A stretch of 32,879 nt of DNA from Pseudomonadota bacterium (GCA_021845905.1 JAJZVA010000017.1:1-32879), one strand, 5' to 3'; counted from the stretch's first letter, positions 22,463-30,660 are shown. Notes: generated from the sequence alone by a model not told the origin. Made by a program: numbers and translations.

Positions 22463-23758
22463 ATGCAGTTCATTATTGATAAGGAGCAGTTGAAACCAGG
22501 CCTTATCATCTTCCGACGCGGCGATGTCGGGCACGACAATTATTATTGCCGCGTGAGAATCCAGAACGAGGACCGCTACAAGACCGTCTCACTGCGCACG
22601 GCGGACCGGCAGACGGCGCGCGACTACGCCCTGGATCAATATGCAGACATTCGCTTTCGGGTGAAGCACGACGTTCCCGTATTCAACCGCCCCTTCTCGC
22701 AGGTAGCGGAGGAATATGCCGAGGCGCAGCAGCGTCGTGCCAACGCCGGCGAGGTGAGCCAGGCGCGCGCGATGAACGTCAAAAACAAGATCGATGGCCC
22801 GCTCAATGCCTATGTCGGGACCACACAGGTGCATCTCATCACACAGGAGCGCTGGGCGGATTATCCCCTCTGGCGCAGGGAGAACGGCAAGGGCCGCCGC
22901 AATGGCATCATCAGCGATGCCACCATTCGTATTGAAATGGCGATCTTCGCCGCCATCATGAATTATGCAATTGGCAAACGCTATGTGCCCGCGAGCCATC
23001 GCTTCGAGGGGATGCCCAAGCTCAAAACCAACCGGCGCGACGAGTTCACGCTGGAGGAATACCGGGCATTACACACCAAAGGCCGCAAGTGGATCAGGGA
23101 AGCGACCACGCCGCAGGGCGAATGGTATCGTCAGATGTGCTACAACTTCATTCTTATCATGTGCAACACCGGGATGCGCCCGCCGGAAGCCAAGAACCTG
23201 CGCTGGCGTGACATCACCGGCGCCAAGGACAAGGACGGACAGGAAATCCTCGTCATCTATGTCCAGGGCAAGGGCAAGACGCGCAAGCTGATCGCGCCCA
23301 AGAGCGTCGGGAAATATCTGGATCGCGTCCGCAATCTTTCCAAGGCAACCAAGCCGGACGACCCCGTGTTCACGATCATCAACGGCAAGCCTGCGAAGTG
23401 GCTTTACCGAGATACGGTCGAGGAACTGCTCAAATACACCGAACTGCGCGAGGGACCGAGCGGCATTCCACGTACTACTTATTGCTTCCGCCACACCTAT
23501 GCCACGCTAAGGCTTTCCTCCGGGGTGGATGTTTATATCCTCGCCCAGCAAATGGGCACTTCGGTCAAGATGATCGAGCAGCATTATGGGCATGTGAATA
23601 CCATCAAGCATGCCGACCGCGTGCTCATGGGCATCGGCGGATGGGAAGAGATGCACGCCGAAATGGATGCCGAGGTCGAGGCAGAGGAGAAAACGGCAAA
23701 AGCCGCGGCCTCCATCAAGGCGAAACAGCCGGTGAAACCGCGCCGCCCCAAACGCTAG
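22463..23758 (+). CDS. Tyrosine recombinase/integrase of the mobilizable element
   Basis: A 431-residue site-specific recombinase. An N-terminal arm/DNA-binding part (about 1-75) and a SAM-like core-binding domain (about 76-185) are followed by the catalytic domain with R239 (NTGMRPPEAKNLRW), R343-H344 (YCFRHTYATLR) and nucleophile Y375 (EQHYGH). Box II has Tyr340 where most relatives have His (H-x-x-R); this is seen in some members and need not abolish activity. A Lys/Ala-rich tail closes the protein. The start is ATG 22463, with GGAGGTGA 4-5 bases upstream; the GTG at 22448 is in frame but lies before the Shine-Dalgarno. The gene runs away from the tRNA-Gly att core, as integrases of such elements do. 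Confidence 0.93.
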   Translation: MQFIIDKEQLKPGLIIFRRGDVGHDNYYCRVRIQNEDRYKTVSLRTADRQTARDYALDQYADIRFRVKHDVPVFNRPFSQVAEEYAEAQQRRANAGEVSQARAMNVKNKIDGPLNAYVGTTQVHLITQERWADYPLWRRENGKGRRNGIISDATIRIEMAIFAAIMNYAIGKRYVPASHRFEGMPKLKTNRRDEFTLEEYRALHTKGRKWIREATTPQGEWYRQMCYNFILIMCNTGMRPPEAKNLRWRDITGAKDKDGQEILVIYVQGKGKTRKLIAPKSVGKYLDRVRNLSKATKPDDPVFTIINGKPAKWLYRDTVEELLKYTELREGPSGIPRTTYCFRHTYATLRLSSGVDVYILAQQMGTSVKMIEQHYGHVNTIKHADRVLMGIGGWEEMHAEMDAEVEAEEKTAKAAASIKAKQPVKPRRPKR

Positions 23759-23825
23759 CTGCGCATCGTCATAGCCGTCGAGTTCGATGGCCGATGCATT
23801 AGCGCTGGCGTTGCCGGAGTCGCAA

Positions 23826-24083
23826 AGCGCCGCTGGCGCTCCTTGTTTGTGACCCCGGCCCAAAGCGTGGCATGGAAACAGGTGTGCAGAGCTTCAAACA
23901 CCCCATGCCTCGCATCATCGGTCGCCCGACGTGCCGCTGGCACATCTCAGTCAGACGACTGGCACGTGCGCCGGTCGATCAAAGATGCGCCGGGCTCCGG
24001 CCATCCCAACTGGCGCGCCCCTTATCCCGCGCCCGGCTCGGGCAACTGAGCGGGATGCCCTTCCGCCACAGCGCCGCTGGCGC
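23826..24083. repeat. Three dispersed GCT-loop hairpins downstream of the integrase
   Basis: Three hairpins share one plan: AGCGCC-GCT-GGCGCT (23826-23840), GTGCC-GCT-GGCAC (23931-23943) and GCGCC-GCT-GGCGC (24071-24083). The middle one has a C-to-T and G-to-A pair change that keeps pairing. The first, 68 bp after the integrase stop and followed by CCTTGTTTGT, may act as its terminator. The region 23759-24254 has no convincing gene; open frames there look like artefacts of high G+C. Confidence 0.5.
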
Positions 24084-24205
24084 GGTCGCCTGTCATGATG
24101 TCCGAAAGCGTCCTGAACAGGGCGCGGATAACGCATACTCTGGCACATAGCGGTGCAACCGTGCCATTTCACGGCAGTCAGGGAGCCTTTGTGACGAGCA
24201 TCCGT

Positions 24206-24236
24206 GAAAGAAAACCGCGCCGCAGGGGCGGCGCGG
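24206..24236 (-). terminator. Rho-independent terminator of the 65-aa gene
   Basis: A 9-bp GC-rich stem (CCGCGCCGC 24215-24223 with GCGGCGCGG 24228-24236), AGGG loop, and, in minus-strand reading, a TTTTCTTTC tail (24206-24214). It lies 18 bp past the stop of the minus-strand gene. A second small stem (24249-24254 with 24262-24267) has the stop codon in its loop. Confidence 0.8.
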
Positions 24237-24254
24237 CTGTGAGGGAGCGCCGCG

Positions 24255-24452
24255 TTAGAAGCGCGGCGTATAAGGCCGAAACACCCGTTTCCTGCGGAGA
24301 ACCGTCTGGATGTTCGTAAGCGTGATCGTCGTCAGCGGGCATTGCACCGCCGAGAGGTTGCGGCGGGTTAGATCGGCAATAATGCTGTGATACAGCGCAT
24401 GCAGCTGCGCTTCGGTCATGTGTTCGAGCTCTTCTTTCGTGATGATAAACAT
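24255..24452 (-). CDS. Small conserved-looking protein of the mobilizable element
   Basis: 65 residues (MFIITKEELEHMTEAQLHALY...). The N-terminal half is a helical, acidic segment and the C-terminal half is basic (VLRRKRVFRPYTPRF). An AGGAG Shine-Dalgarno lies 7 bases before ATG 24452 and a clear terminator follows, so it is very probably expressed. It is short, cytoplasmic and unassigned. Its place between integrase and antirestriction genes suggests a role in element maintenance, for instance as a small DNA-binding regulator, but no motif proves this. Confidence 0.65.
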   Translation of the reverse strand: MFIITKEELEHMTEAQLHALYHSIIADLTRRNLSAVQCPLTTITLTNIQTVLRRKRVFRPYTPRF

Positions 24453-24663
24453 TTTCTGCTCCTGTCTTTTCCGGCCACGACCATCGCGGCCTCATGCGGC
24501 AGACAGGGCAGCGCGTTCGGTTGCGCGCACTCAGGCGGAACGAAGTGGAGAAGCCCTTCAGGGCTTGCGTCGAAAACACCGAACCGATGCAGGATGCAAA
24601 TGGACAGGCCGTGACGTGGACGGAGTATCAGGGGCAGTAGTGATCATCGCGTGAAAGAAGCGC

Positions 24664-24975
24664 TCACATTCTCTGCATGACGAAGCTCTGCGGCAGTCTC
24701 ACGAAGCAATTTATGCCGAATAACCAGAACGCGTCGCCTTCTTGCGCTAATGACCGCTCGACGCTGTAGCGTCGCCCGTGCAACATCCGTGTCGGTAAAG
24801 CTTTCGTGACCTGTTTGCAGGGCCGTGCTCTGTAATCGCGGGTCAGGCCATTTCTCTCCTTATAAACATTTGCAATCATCCATGCGTGCAGGGTTCGAGC
24901 CTCTTGCCATACGCGGGCGCGAAGCGTGTCAACAGGAAAATCGGTTCCCCCTGAAGGTCTCCGCCCAATTTTCAT
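24664..24975 (-). CDS. Hypothetical protein with DTLRARVW motif
   Basis: 103 residues from ATG 24975, with earlier in-frame starts back to a TTG at 25023. The stretch FPVDTLRARVWQEARTL resembles the start of a family of uncharacterised proteins from proteobacterial mobile DNA, and the remaining composition (Arg/Leu-rich, aromatic C terminus FWLFGINCFVRLPQSF) is protein-like. No good Shine-Dalgarno is visible for any start, and it could be a false frame in high-G+C DNA. It would diverge from the 61-aa gene before ardC. Confidence 0.35.
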   Translation of the reverse strand: MKIGRRPSGGTDFPVDTLRARVWQEARTLHAWMIANVYKERNGLTRDYRARPCKQVTKALPTRMLHGRRYSVERSLAQEGDAFWLFGINCFVRLPQSFVMQRM

Positions 24976-25052
24976 GTATGACGCCGCGCCCGCTACATGG
25001 CGGACGGGAGGCATCGCCCGCAAGGGTCATCGCAAACATAAGGAGACTGAAC

Positions 25053-25238
25053 ATGACCACCACGACAGAAACAATGACTTCAAAAGCAAAACAGCCACCC
25101 GCCTTCTACATCTTCACGCAATCCAAGGACGGCAAGAACCAGCGCGTCGGCGCGGCCTTCCGCCACAGTAAGGGCAACGGTTTCAACGTCCTGATCGGCA
25201 ACACCCGCTACGTGGCCTTTCCCCCGAAAGCGAAGTGA
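25053..25238 (+). CDS. Small protein cotranscribed with the ArdC-like gene
   Basis: 61 residues (MTTTTETMTSKAKQPPAFY...). The second half (FYIFTQSKDGKNQRVGAAFRH, then GNGFNVLIGNTRYVAF) suggests a small beta-rich fold. AAGGAG lies 8 bases before ATG 25053, and the stop is 11 bp before the ArdC-like start, so the two form an operon. Similar short frames accompany ArdC genes on proteobacterial elements as far as I recall. Function unknown. Confidence 0.7.
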   Translation: MTTTTETMTSKAKQPPAFYIFTQSKDGKNQRVGAAFRHSKGNGFNVLIGNTRYVAFPPKAK

Positions 25239-25249
25239 GGAGAACCGCC

Positions 25250-26137
25250 ATGACACATCACGTCAAATCCGACATTTACACCCGCGTCACGGAGAAAATC
25301 ATCGCCGCCCTCGAACAGGGCGAGCGCACCTGGGTTCCGCGCTGGAACGCGGCGCACCAGGCGGGGCCGGTCTCGCGCCCCTTGCGGCAGAACGGCATCC
25401 CCTACAGAGGCATGAACGTGCTTCTGCTCTGGGCGGAGGCGATGGAGAAAGGCTATGCCGCGCCCATCTGGATGACCTTCAAACAGGCGCAGGAGCTCGG
25501 CGCACACGTCAAAAAGGGCGAGAAAGGCGCTCTGGTCGTTTACGCCAACACCGTCGACAAGACGGAAACAAACGAAAACGGCGAAGACATCGAGCGGAGA
25601 ATAGCCTTCATGCGCGGCTACACCGTGTTCAACGTCGAGCAAGTCGAAGGACTGCCGCAGCATTACTACGCAAAGCCTGCCGATCCCCTGCCGGTCACGG
25701 AACGCATGGCAGCCGTGGAGGATTACATCACGGCCACCGGCGCGGACATCCGCCATGGCGGAGACAGCGCCTACTACGCGCCCGGGCCGGACTTCGTGCA
25801 AATGCCGCAGTTCGAAACCTTCAAAGACAAGGAAGGCTATTACGCGACGCTCCTGCACGAGCTGGTGCACTGGTCCGGCGCGAAACGCCGCCTCGACCGC
25901 AGCTTCGGAGAAGGCAAGTTCGGCAACGAAGCCTACGCCCGCGAGGAGCTGGTGGCGGAACTCGGCGCGGCTTTCCTCTGCGCAGGTCTTAACATCACCC
26001 CCGAAGTCAGGGACGACCACGCCCCCTACATCGCAAGCTGGCTCGAAGTGCTAAAGCGCGACAAGCGGGCGATATTCAGCGCGGCTGCTCATGCGCAGCG
26101 GGCGGCGGATTATTTGGGTGGGTTGCAAAAGCAGTAG
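25250..26137 (+). CDS. ArdC-like antirestriction protein with zincin domain
   Basis: A 295-residue protein of the ArdC/DUF1738 family. The N-terminal ssDNA-binding domain (about 1-130) begins DIYTRVTEKIIAALEQGERTW and includes GIPYRGMNVLLLW. The C-terminal metallopeptidase-like domain has H203-E204-L-V-H207 (HELVHWSGAKRRLDR) and a downstream EELVAELGAAF helix that may give the third ligand. Known ArdC proteins bind single-stranded DNA entering a recipient and protect it from restriction. Here it would protect the element after mobilization. The start is ATG 25250 with GAGGAG about 8 bases upstream. The length is normal for the family. It is the last gene of a two-gene unit, ending at a possible terminator. 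Confidence 0.9.
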   Translation: MTHHVKSDIYTRVTEKIIAALEQGERTWVPRWNAAHQAGPVSRPLRQNGIPYRGMNVLLLWAEAMEKGYAAPIWMTFKQAQELGAHVKKGEKGALVVYANTVDKTETNENGEDIERRIAFMRGYTVFNVEQVEGLPQHYYAKPADPLPVTERMAAVEDYITATGADIRHGGDSAYYAPGPDFVQMPQFETFKDKEGYYATLLHELVHWSGAKRRLDRSFGEGKFGNEAYAREELVAELGAAFLCAGLNITPEVRDDHAPYIASWLEVLKRDKRAIFSAAAHAQRAADYLGGLQKQ

Positions 26138-26151
26138 GTAAGGATGTAAAA

Positions 26152-26179
26152 CTAGCCTCATTTACCGGTGAAAGGCTGG
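26152..26179. terminator. Possible terminator between convergent genes
   Basis: CTAGCCT (26152-26158) pairs with AGGCTGG (26173-26179), one wobble, over a 14-nt loop containing ACCGGT. A short TTTA follows on the plus strand. It lies between ardC-like and the convergent cargo gene. Confidence 0.4.
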
Positions 26180-26200
26180 TTTATAGTGTGAGTAGAAGAT

Positions 26201-27184
26201 TTACTTTTTGCTTTCTGGGAAGTTAGAAGTGTAAGTATAAATATTACCAGGATCTGTCTTGCATATAAGGTTAAATTTACCGTTCTCGTATTTTAAAAGA
26301 GTGTGGTGGTACCCTATGCCGCCTGAAGCTTCGATATAAATATCTCCGTTTATTTTTTTAAGATCGGCATCGGCGTCATAGCACTCTGCTAATTGATCCT
26401 CAATAGAGTCATTAATTGACTTATATATACCGTTCTCTCTGCCGCCTTTATTCCAGGCACGTATGCCGGAATATATGCATGCCGCCGCTGTAGGTGTCCA
26501 TGTGAAGTGACCAAAACGAACTATTTTATCGCCTAGCTTTACCGTGGTAACCTCATCGTAAGATGCATAACCGCCTGCCGCTCCTGCCTCGTTATTAGCT
26601 GAGCCATTTTTGATGTTTGCAATGGGTGTCCAGTTTATGTTGGAAGGGTATGAGTGAGCCATCATCCCTTTGCAAATATCTGGATTTTTATCCACTATAA
26701 GATACGGTTTACTTTTGTTGCTCTGAAAGGAGCATACTTTTCCTTTATTTGGGTCGGTTAACTCCACGGGAACATCGTTCTCAGTTGACAGCGTATAGTA
26801 TTTCCCGCGAAAGGGGATAAGATCTATAACGGTCGAACATTCTGACCATCCGCTGGCAATGTGAAAACCGTAGCTACTAGCGTCTCTCCATGGCGGCATT
26901 CCCACAAGCGCAATATCGGTACCACCACAAGATCCATCCCAGCCTTGCCGAACGTTTACTTTTTTTCCATCTGCGGAAATAAAAAACCCTTTTCTAGATG
27001 AGATAGCATCGCCATTGCTGTACCTGTAGGCTTGAGCAACATAATCGCACACATTTTTTGCCGATTTTTCGAGTTCTTTTTTATTAAATAGCGTGTTTGC
27101 AGAAGATGAAATCGGTGAGCACAAGAAGAGGCATGTAAATATTAAAAGTAAGATTGCTTTATTAATGGTAATTTTCCGGCTCAT
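26201..27184 (-). CDS. AT-rich secreted cargo protein, unknown
   Basis: A 327-residue exported protein. A signal peptide (MSRKITINKAILLLIF..., cleaved near SSSANT) is followed by a mature part with many aromatic residues and about eight cysteines (for example CGGTDI, ECSTV, VCSF, DICKGM, ACIYS, ECYDAD, LICK), consistent with disulfides in the periplasm or outside. I see no catalytic motif. The start is ATG 27184 because AGGAG lies 9 bases upstream; ATG 27190 would leave only 3. Its G+C is far below the mob genes, so it was probably acquired separately as cargo. Not recognised; a periplasmic effector or envelope protein is possible but unproven. Confidence 0.65.
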   Translation of the reverse strand: MSRKITINKAILLLIFTCLFLCSPISSSANTLFNKKELEKSAKNVCDYVAQAYRYSNGDAISSRKGFFISADGKKVNVRQGWDGSCGGTDIALVGMPPWRDASSYGFHIASGWSECSTVIDLIPFRGKYYTLSTENDVPVELTDPNKGKVCSFQSNKSKPYLIVDKNPDICKGMMAHSYPSNINWTPIANIKNGSANNEAGAAGGYASYDEVTTVKLGDKIVRFGHFTWTPTAAACIYSGIRAWNKGGRENGIYKSINDSIEDQLAECYDADADLKKINGDIYIEASGGIGYHHTLLKYENGKFNLICKTDPGNIYTYTSNFPESKK

Positions 27185-27258
27185 TTCCATTATCTCCTAT
27201 GCATTTACTTTTAGATTACGGACGCGCGATATTTGGATGCCTGATAATACTATAATTT

Positions 27259-27588
27259 CTACTTTAATAAAGCCATCCTCACATCTTCCTCGCTCCAATG
27301 TAGCCGTTGCGGTTCGCCGCGCAGGAGGGTGGTGCATTTTTTGGTGATGACGGTGCCGACCTTGTGCGGCAGGAGTTCTCTGGCGACGGTGTTTTCGAGG
27401 AGCTCGGATTTCAGGACGGTGAGTTTGATGAAGTCACCGTCTATCTCGGTGATTTGCGCGGTGACCTTTTGCTTGCCGACGGGGCGGGGCTTGCTCTTGC
27501 GCCGCCTTGCTGTGCGGCGTGGCCAGATTGCTTCCGTCCATTCCACAACGTCGGATTCCACGAATTCTCCTGATTGTGTCCATGCCAT
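27259..27588 (-). CDS. Hypothetical protein of the mob operon
   Basis: 109 residues. The N terminus (MAWTQSGEFVESDVVEWTEAIW) precedes a strongly basic stretch (RRTARRRKSKPRPVGKQK) and a small beta-rich domain (VTAQITEIDGDFIKLTVLKS, then LLPHKVGTVITKK). AGGAG lies 7 bases before ATG 27588 and the relaxase stop is 3 bp upstream, so it is translated as part of the mobC-relaxase operon. A nucleic-acid-binding accessory of the relaxosome is a reasonable guess from its position and basic patch, no more. Confidence 0.65.
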   Translation of the reverse strand: MAWTQSGEFVESDVVEWTEAIWPRRTARRRKSKPRPVGKQKVTAQITEIDGDFIKLTVLKSELLENTVARELLPHKVGTVITKKCTTLLRGEPQRLHWSEEDVRMALLK

Positions 27589-27591
27589 GCG

Positions 27592-29520
27592 CTATCTCCT
27601 CGCGTTGAACCATGCAGACGCCTTGGGTGGTGGCGTCGTTACCTTGACCTTCTGTTTCGGGTCGAAAGCGGATTTCCCTCCATCGGGCTGCAATCCTGCA
27701 CGGCGAAGGATTTCTTTGGTTTCAAGGACACTGGAGCGCAGGTTGACCGTTGCCATCGACGGATCGACCGGAGGACGCGGACGGGGCGTGAACACGGTTT
27801 TCAGAAGCTCGCTGTTGCTCTGCTGACGCAAACTTGCGCTATAGGCACGCTCGTCCAGCCGTTGTTCCGGGGGCGGAGGCATGACACTGACCTCCCATCG
27901 CGGGATGCCGTTCAGGGCATAGCTCATGTTCATGACGACGTCGTAAAACTGCCTGTTGGCTGCGCGTTTTCGCGCTTCTTCCTCCTGTCTGACCTGCAAC
28001 TCCGCATATTGCCGGATATATTCATTAAATTGCGCCTGTCGTTCCACGTATTCGCGCTCTCTATCCTGTGCGCGTGTTTCCCGTGTTTTTTCTTCTGTCT
28101 TTTTGAGATGAAGCGTTTCAAGCGTAACCTCAATCATGCGCCGGATCGCCGCGCCCATATCGTCGGAGATGAGATTACTCTCCAGTGCAGATTGCAACAT
28201 GGCAAGATTGCCGGAGAGCAGCGCGATTTTGCTTTGCACCTCGGCCATTTGTTCCTTGAGGGAGATAACATCGGCGGATTTAACGGTTTGTGGCTCCGTG
28301 GCCGTCGCCACATAGCCCGCAATCTCCCGCCGGATACGCAGAGCCTCGGCCTTTTGTTCTTCCTTGTAAACCTTGACGGTCTTTTGCAGTTCCTGCCGCT
28401 CCAGCAGGTGCGACCGCACGAGGTTATGAAGCTCCTGCCTGTCACGCTCCAGCGCTGATCGGGTCTCGGCCTCGTTTTGGGCGCGGACTTTTTTATACGC
28501 GCCTGAAGCCTTGTGCCAGATGCCGCGAAACCCGCGCGGCAGACGCGCCACGCGGGCATGCGTTTCCCGTGTCCAGCGTTCCTGTTGCCGGTCGATCAGT
28601 TCCTGACGCTCTTTGCGCTGCACCGCCACCATGGCGCGGATTTCGCGCACCAGCGGCTTGCGGATGTCTTTGGCGCGGGCGCGGGATTCCGCGAGATAGG
28701 TTTTTAAATTCTCGCTCATGCGGGCGGCGAGAAAATCCTTCGCCTGCCCGATGGCGGGCAGGTTTTCCGGTTTGCCAAGACGGGCTTTAAGGTCGCGCGT
28801 GCCGATGTCGAGCCATCTTGTGAGGGAATAGACGCCGCCTATAATGTCGAGCGCGACGAAGCCGCGCCGGTCGCCACGGGCGAGTAAAAAACCGCGCTCT
28901 TGCAGAGCGTGGGCAAAGGTTTCCTTGCTGTCGGACTGCTCCCACGCGCTTTTGAGCAGGGTTTTGAGCGCCTGCGGGTCTTGCGAGAAGCGCACAGCCT
29001 GCCTGTACTCATGGCGCGTCAACTGCCACGGGCTGCGATCAGACGCGCGTTGCATGCCCTTGGGCAGTTTCCAGCCATATTTAAGAAACAAAAAGCGCGA
29101 GATTTCCATGAGCTTCAGTTTGAAGTGACTCATGCGGATGGCGATCATCCGCTGCGCATGGTCCGACCATTTGAGTCGCGACCAGACGCAGTGGCAATGC
29201 CGCCGCCCGTTTTTCTCGTGAAACACGATGATGCGCGGCTGATCGACCAGACCCAGCTTTTTCTCTACGTCATCTATGGCAGATTCGAAGTCTTCGACAG
29301 GCACGTCGGCATATTCCGGCGGACTTAAAGAGAGCGAGAACATAAACTGGCGGCATTGCGTGCCGCGACTGATGGCCTCGATTTCCTGCAAGGCCCCCGC
29401 AAGATCGTCGGAGACGAAGCCGCGTATCTCGTGGACGGTGATATGGTCGTTTTCGTCACCATTCAGCAGGTGTTTGGCCAGTTCCCCGGTTCCTCTGCGC
29501 TGACTGGCCTTGAGGATCAT
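27592..29520 (-). CDS. Relaxase/mobilization nuclease (MOBP-like)
   Basis: A 642-residue relaxase that would nick oriT and lead the strand into a recipient. The N-terminal nuclease domain (about 1-200) shows the metal-binding motif H101...H108-x-H110 (VFHEKNGRRHCHCVW) and the conserved FVSDDLAGALQEIEA and QFMFSLSLSPPE. No Tyr occurs in the first 69 residues; H17 in AKHLLN sits where motif I Tyr is expected. A middle region and a long Glu/Arg/Gln-rich coiled coil (about 280-500) follow, and the C terminus has a Pro-rich tail. The start ATG 29520 overlaps the mobC stop by 4 bp. The family is by pattern; similar proteins occur widely on rhizobial and sphingomonad elements. Confidence 0.88.
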   Translation of the reverse strand: MILKASQRRGTGELAKHLLNGDENDHITVHEIRGFVSDDLAGALQEIEAISRGTQCRQFMFSLSLSPPEYADVPVEDFESAIDDVEKKLGLVDQPRIIVFHEKNGRRHCHCVWSRLKWSDHAQRMIAIRMSHFKLKLMEISRFLFLKYGWKLPKGMQRASDRSPWQLTRHEYRQAVRFSQDPQALKTLLKSAWEQSDSKETFAHALQERGFLLARGDRRGFVALDIIGGVYSLTRWLDIGTRDLKARLGKPENLPAIGQAKDFLAARMSENLKTYLAESRARAKDIRKPLVREIRAMVAVQRKERQELIDRQQERWTRETHARVARLPRGFRGIWHKASGAYKKVRAQNEAETRSALERDRQELHNLVRSHLLERQELQKTVKVYKEEQKAEALRIRREIAGYVATATEPQTVKSADVISLKEQMAEVQSKIALLSGNLAMLQSALESNLISDDMGAAIRRMIEVTLETLHLKKTEEKTRETRAQDREREYVERQAQFNEYIRQYAELQVRQEEEARKRAANRQFYDVVMNMSYALNGIPRWEVSVMPPPPEQRLDERAYSASLRQQSNSELLKTVFTPRPRPPVDPSMATVNLRSSVLETKEILRRAGLQPDGGKSAFDPKQKVKVTTPPPKASAWFNARR

Positions 29521-29900
29521 GGCCGCGCCTCCGGCGGAGGAAAACCGAGCGCCTGAGTAATATTATTGCGCATGGTCCTGATGTCCGTACAGGCGGCCAG
29601 AATAGCGGTCTCCGCCTCCGTCGAGACGGGATAGGAGCCGGAGTGAATGGCTCTGGCGATCTGGTTCAAGTTCGAGGACAGGCGCGACTGGCCGAGCCCA
29701 GCCAGAACAGCGCTAAGAAGCTGCTCGTCCTGCACCGGACGGCGGCGGCGCACGGTGCGCGGAGATGGTGCGTCAAATAACTGCCCCCGGATATAATCGC
29801 CGATGGTTTGCGTGCCCGCAGCCGCATCGAGCTTCGCCCGCTCTTCGGGCGTCAGGCGAATGGAGAACGTCGGCGCATATTTGCGTCTTTCGTCCGTCAT
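29517..29900 (-). CDS. mobC: MobC-like relaxosome accessory protein
   Basis: A 127-residue DNA-binding helper of the relaxase. The N-terminal half has a ribbon-helix-helix-like stretch (FSIRLTPEERAKLDAAAG, IGDYIRGQLF). The second half has the MobC signature NLNQIARAIHSGS, followed by a helix with IRTMRNNITQALG. MobC proteins bind oriT and help melt it around the nick. GGAGG (29905-29909 on the minus strand) precedes ATG 29900 by about 4 bases. It is the first gene of the operon mobC-relaxase-109 aa. A probable oriT lies upstream. Confidence 0.88.
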   Translation of the reverse strand: MTDERRKYAPTFSIRLTPEERAKLDAAAGTQTIGDYIRGQLFDAPSPRTVRRRRPVQDEQLLSAVLAGLGQSRLSSNLNQIARAIHSGSYPVSTEAETAILAACTDIRTMRNNITQALGFPPPEARP

Positions 29901-30071
29901 GCGCCCTCCTTTCGCTTCAAGGAAGGAGACCGGGCGTTAAATGTTAACGGATCAAAAATTGCCGGACAAAAGACCGTTCTTCACAGCCTTAAAATGCGCC
30001 TCTTTTTTCTCGCTTCCTATACTTTTAGCGTAGGCTCTGATTATTAACTAAAGTTTAAAGAAACCCTTGCG

Positions 30072-30094
30072 GCATCGCAACATTGTTGCGATGC
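30072..30094. other. Perfect 10-bp palindrome, oriT candidate
   Basis: GCATCGCAAC (30072-30081), ATT, GTTGCGATGC (30085-30094): a perfect stem with a 3-nt loop, 172 bp upstream of mobC. Relaxosome sites usually carry an inverted repeat a few bases from the nick. No T-tract follows, so termination is unlikely. Confidence 0.5.
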
Positions 30095-30183
30095 GACATT
30101 GACGAATACATGTGGAACTGATACTCATTCACCTGTTGTTAAGCGCGTGAATCCAAAACCGGATTCCCGCTGAAACCCTAAGT

Positions 30184-30660
30184 AAACTGCGGCTTCAGCC
30201 GCCCCGCCAAAGGCGGTAATAAAGTTTCAAAGAATATTTTTCGCAAACGCCGCGCTCCCGCGCGAAATGGCAAGCTGTGCCCCGCAATACAAAACCTGCC
30301 TCTTCGAGTCGTTTTTGCTTTCGGGGCCGAGCTTGGCAAGGGAAGCCGCTGCGCGTTCCCGTTGCATCCCTCCAGCAAGGGTGTTCTGCCCGACACCCCA
30401 TGCAATGCTCCTGAAGGTCGTATTGCATTCCCCCAAGGGCAAACGACTTGCCGTTTGATCACAAGGCGGAAGAGCCTTCAAGCTCCTCCCGCGCCACCAT
30501 GACCAAAAGAGCGTTCCTGCCCTCAGGACACCTGACCAACCGTCCGCCGATTGGATGCGCGTGAAGGGTGTTACATCATTGCCGTGAAACCTGTAACAAG
30601 ATGGCGTTTTTGCACATGTTGAACTCTGAATGATTCGCCGTAGGAGATGCGCGCGCATAC
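30184..30660. other. Non-coding hairpin-rich region upstream of mobC
   Basis: No convincing gene lies between 29901 and 30868. Notable structures: a three-way fold at 30184-30227 (outer AAACT/AGTTT, then GCGGC-TTCA...GCCGC and CCGCC-AAA-GGCGG), CAAACG/CGTTTG (30440-30445/30452-30457) and AAGGC/GCCTT (30463-30467/30474-30478). A frame of 145 codons on the minus strand (30227-30664) is open, but its composition looks random and no ribosome-binding site is apparent. The region probably holds oriT or an RNA of the element. Confidence 0.45.

Larger units (their letters stand above)
22317..30660. mobile_element. Integrative mobilizable element (right end not found)
   Basis: Between a tRNA-Gly att fragment and the mob region are a complete integrase, ArdC-like antirestriction protein, small accessory genes, a cargo gene, a relaxase with MobC, and a probable oriT region. 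There is no type IV secretion or coupling protein gene in the window, so it would use a helper's transfer machinery. The matching att copy is not in the window, so the true right end may lie beyond the RHS gene; 30660 is only the end of the recognisable mob region. Confidence 0.7.

Noticed and set aside
23759-24254. Several overlapping short frames on both strands after the integrase
   Set aside because: None has a Shine-Dalgarno or domain, and they overlap the repeated hairpins; typical of GC-rich non-coding DNA.
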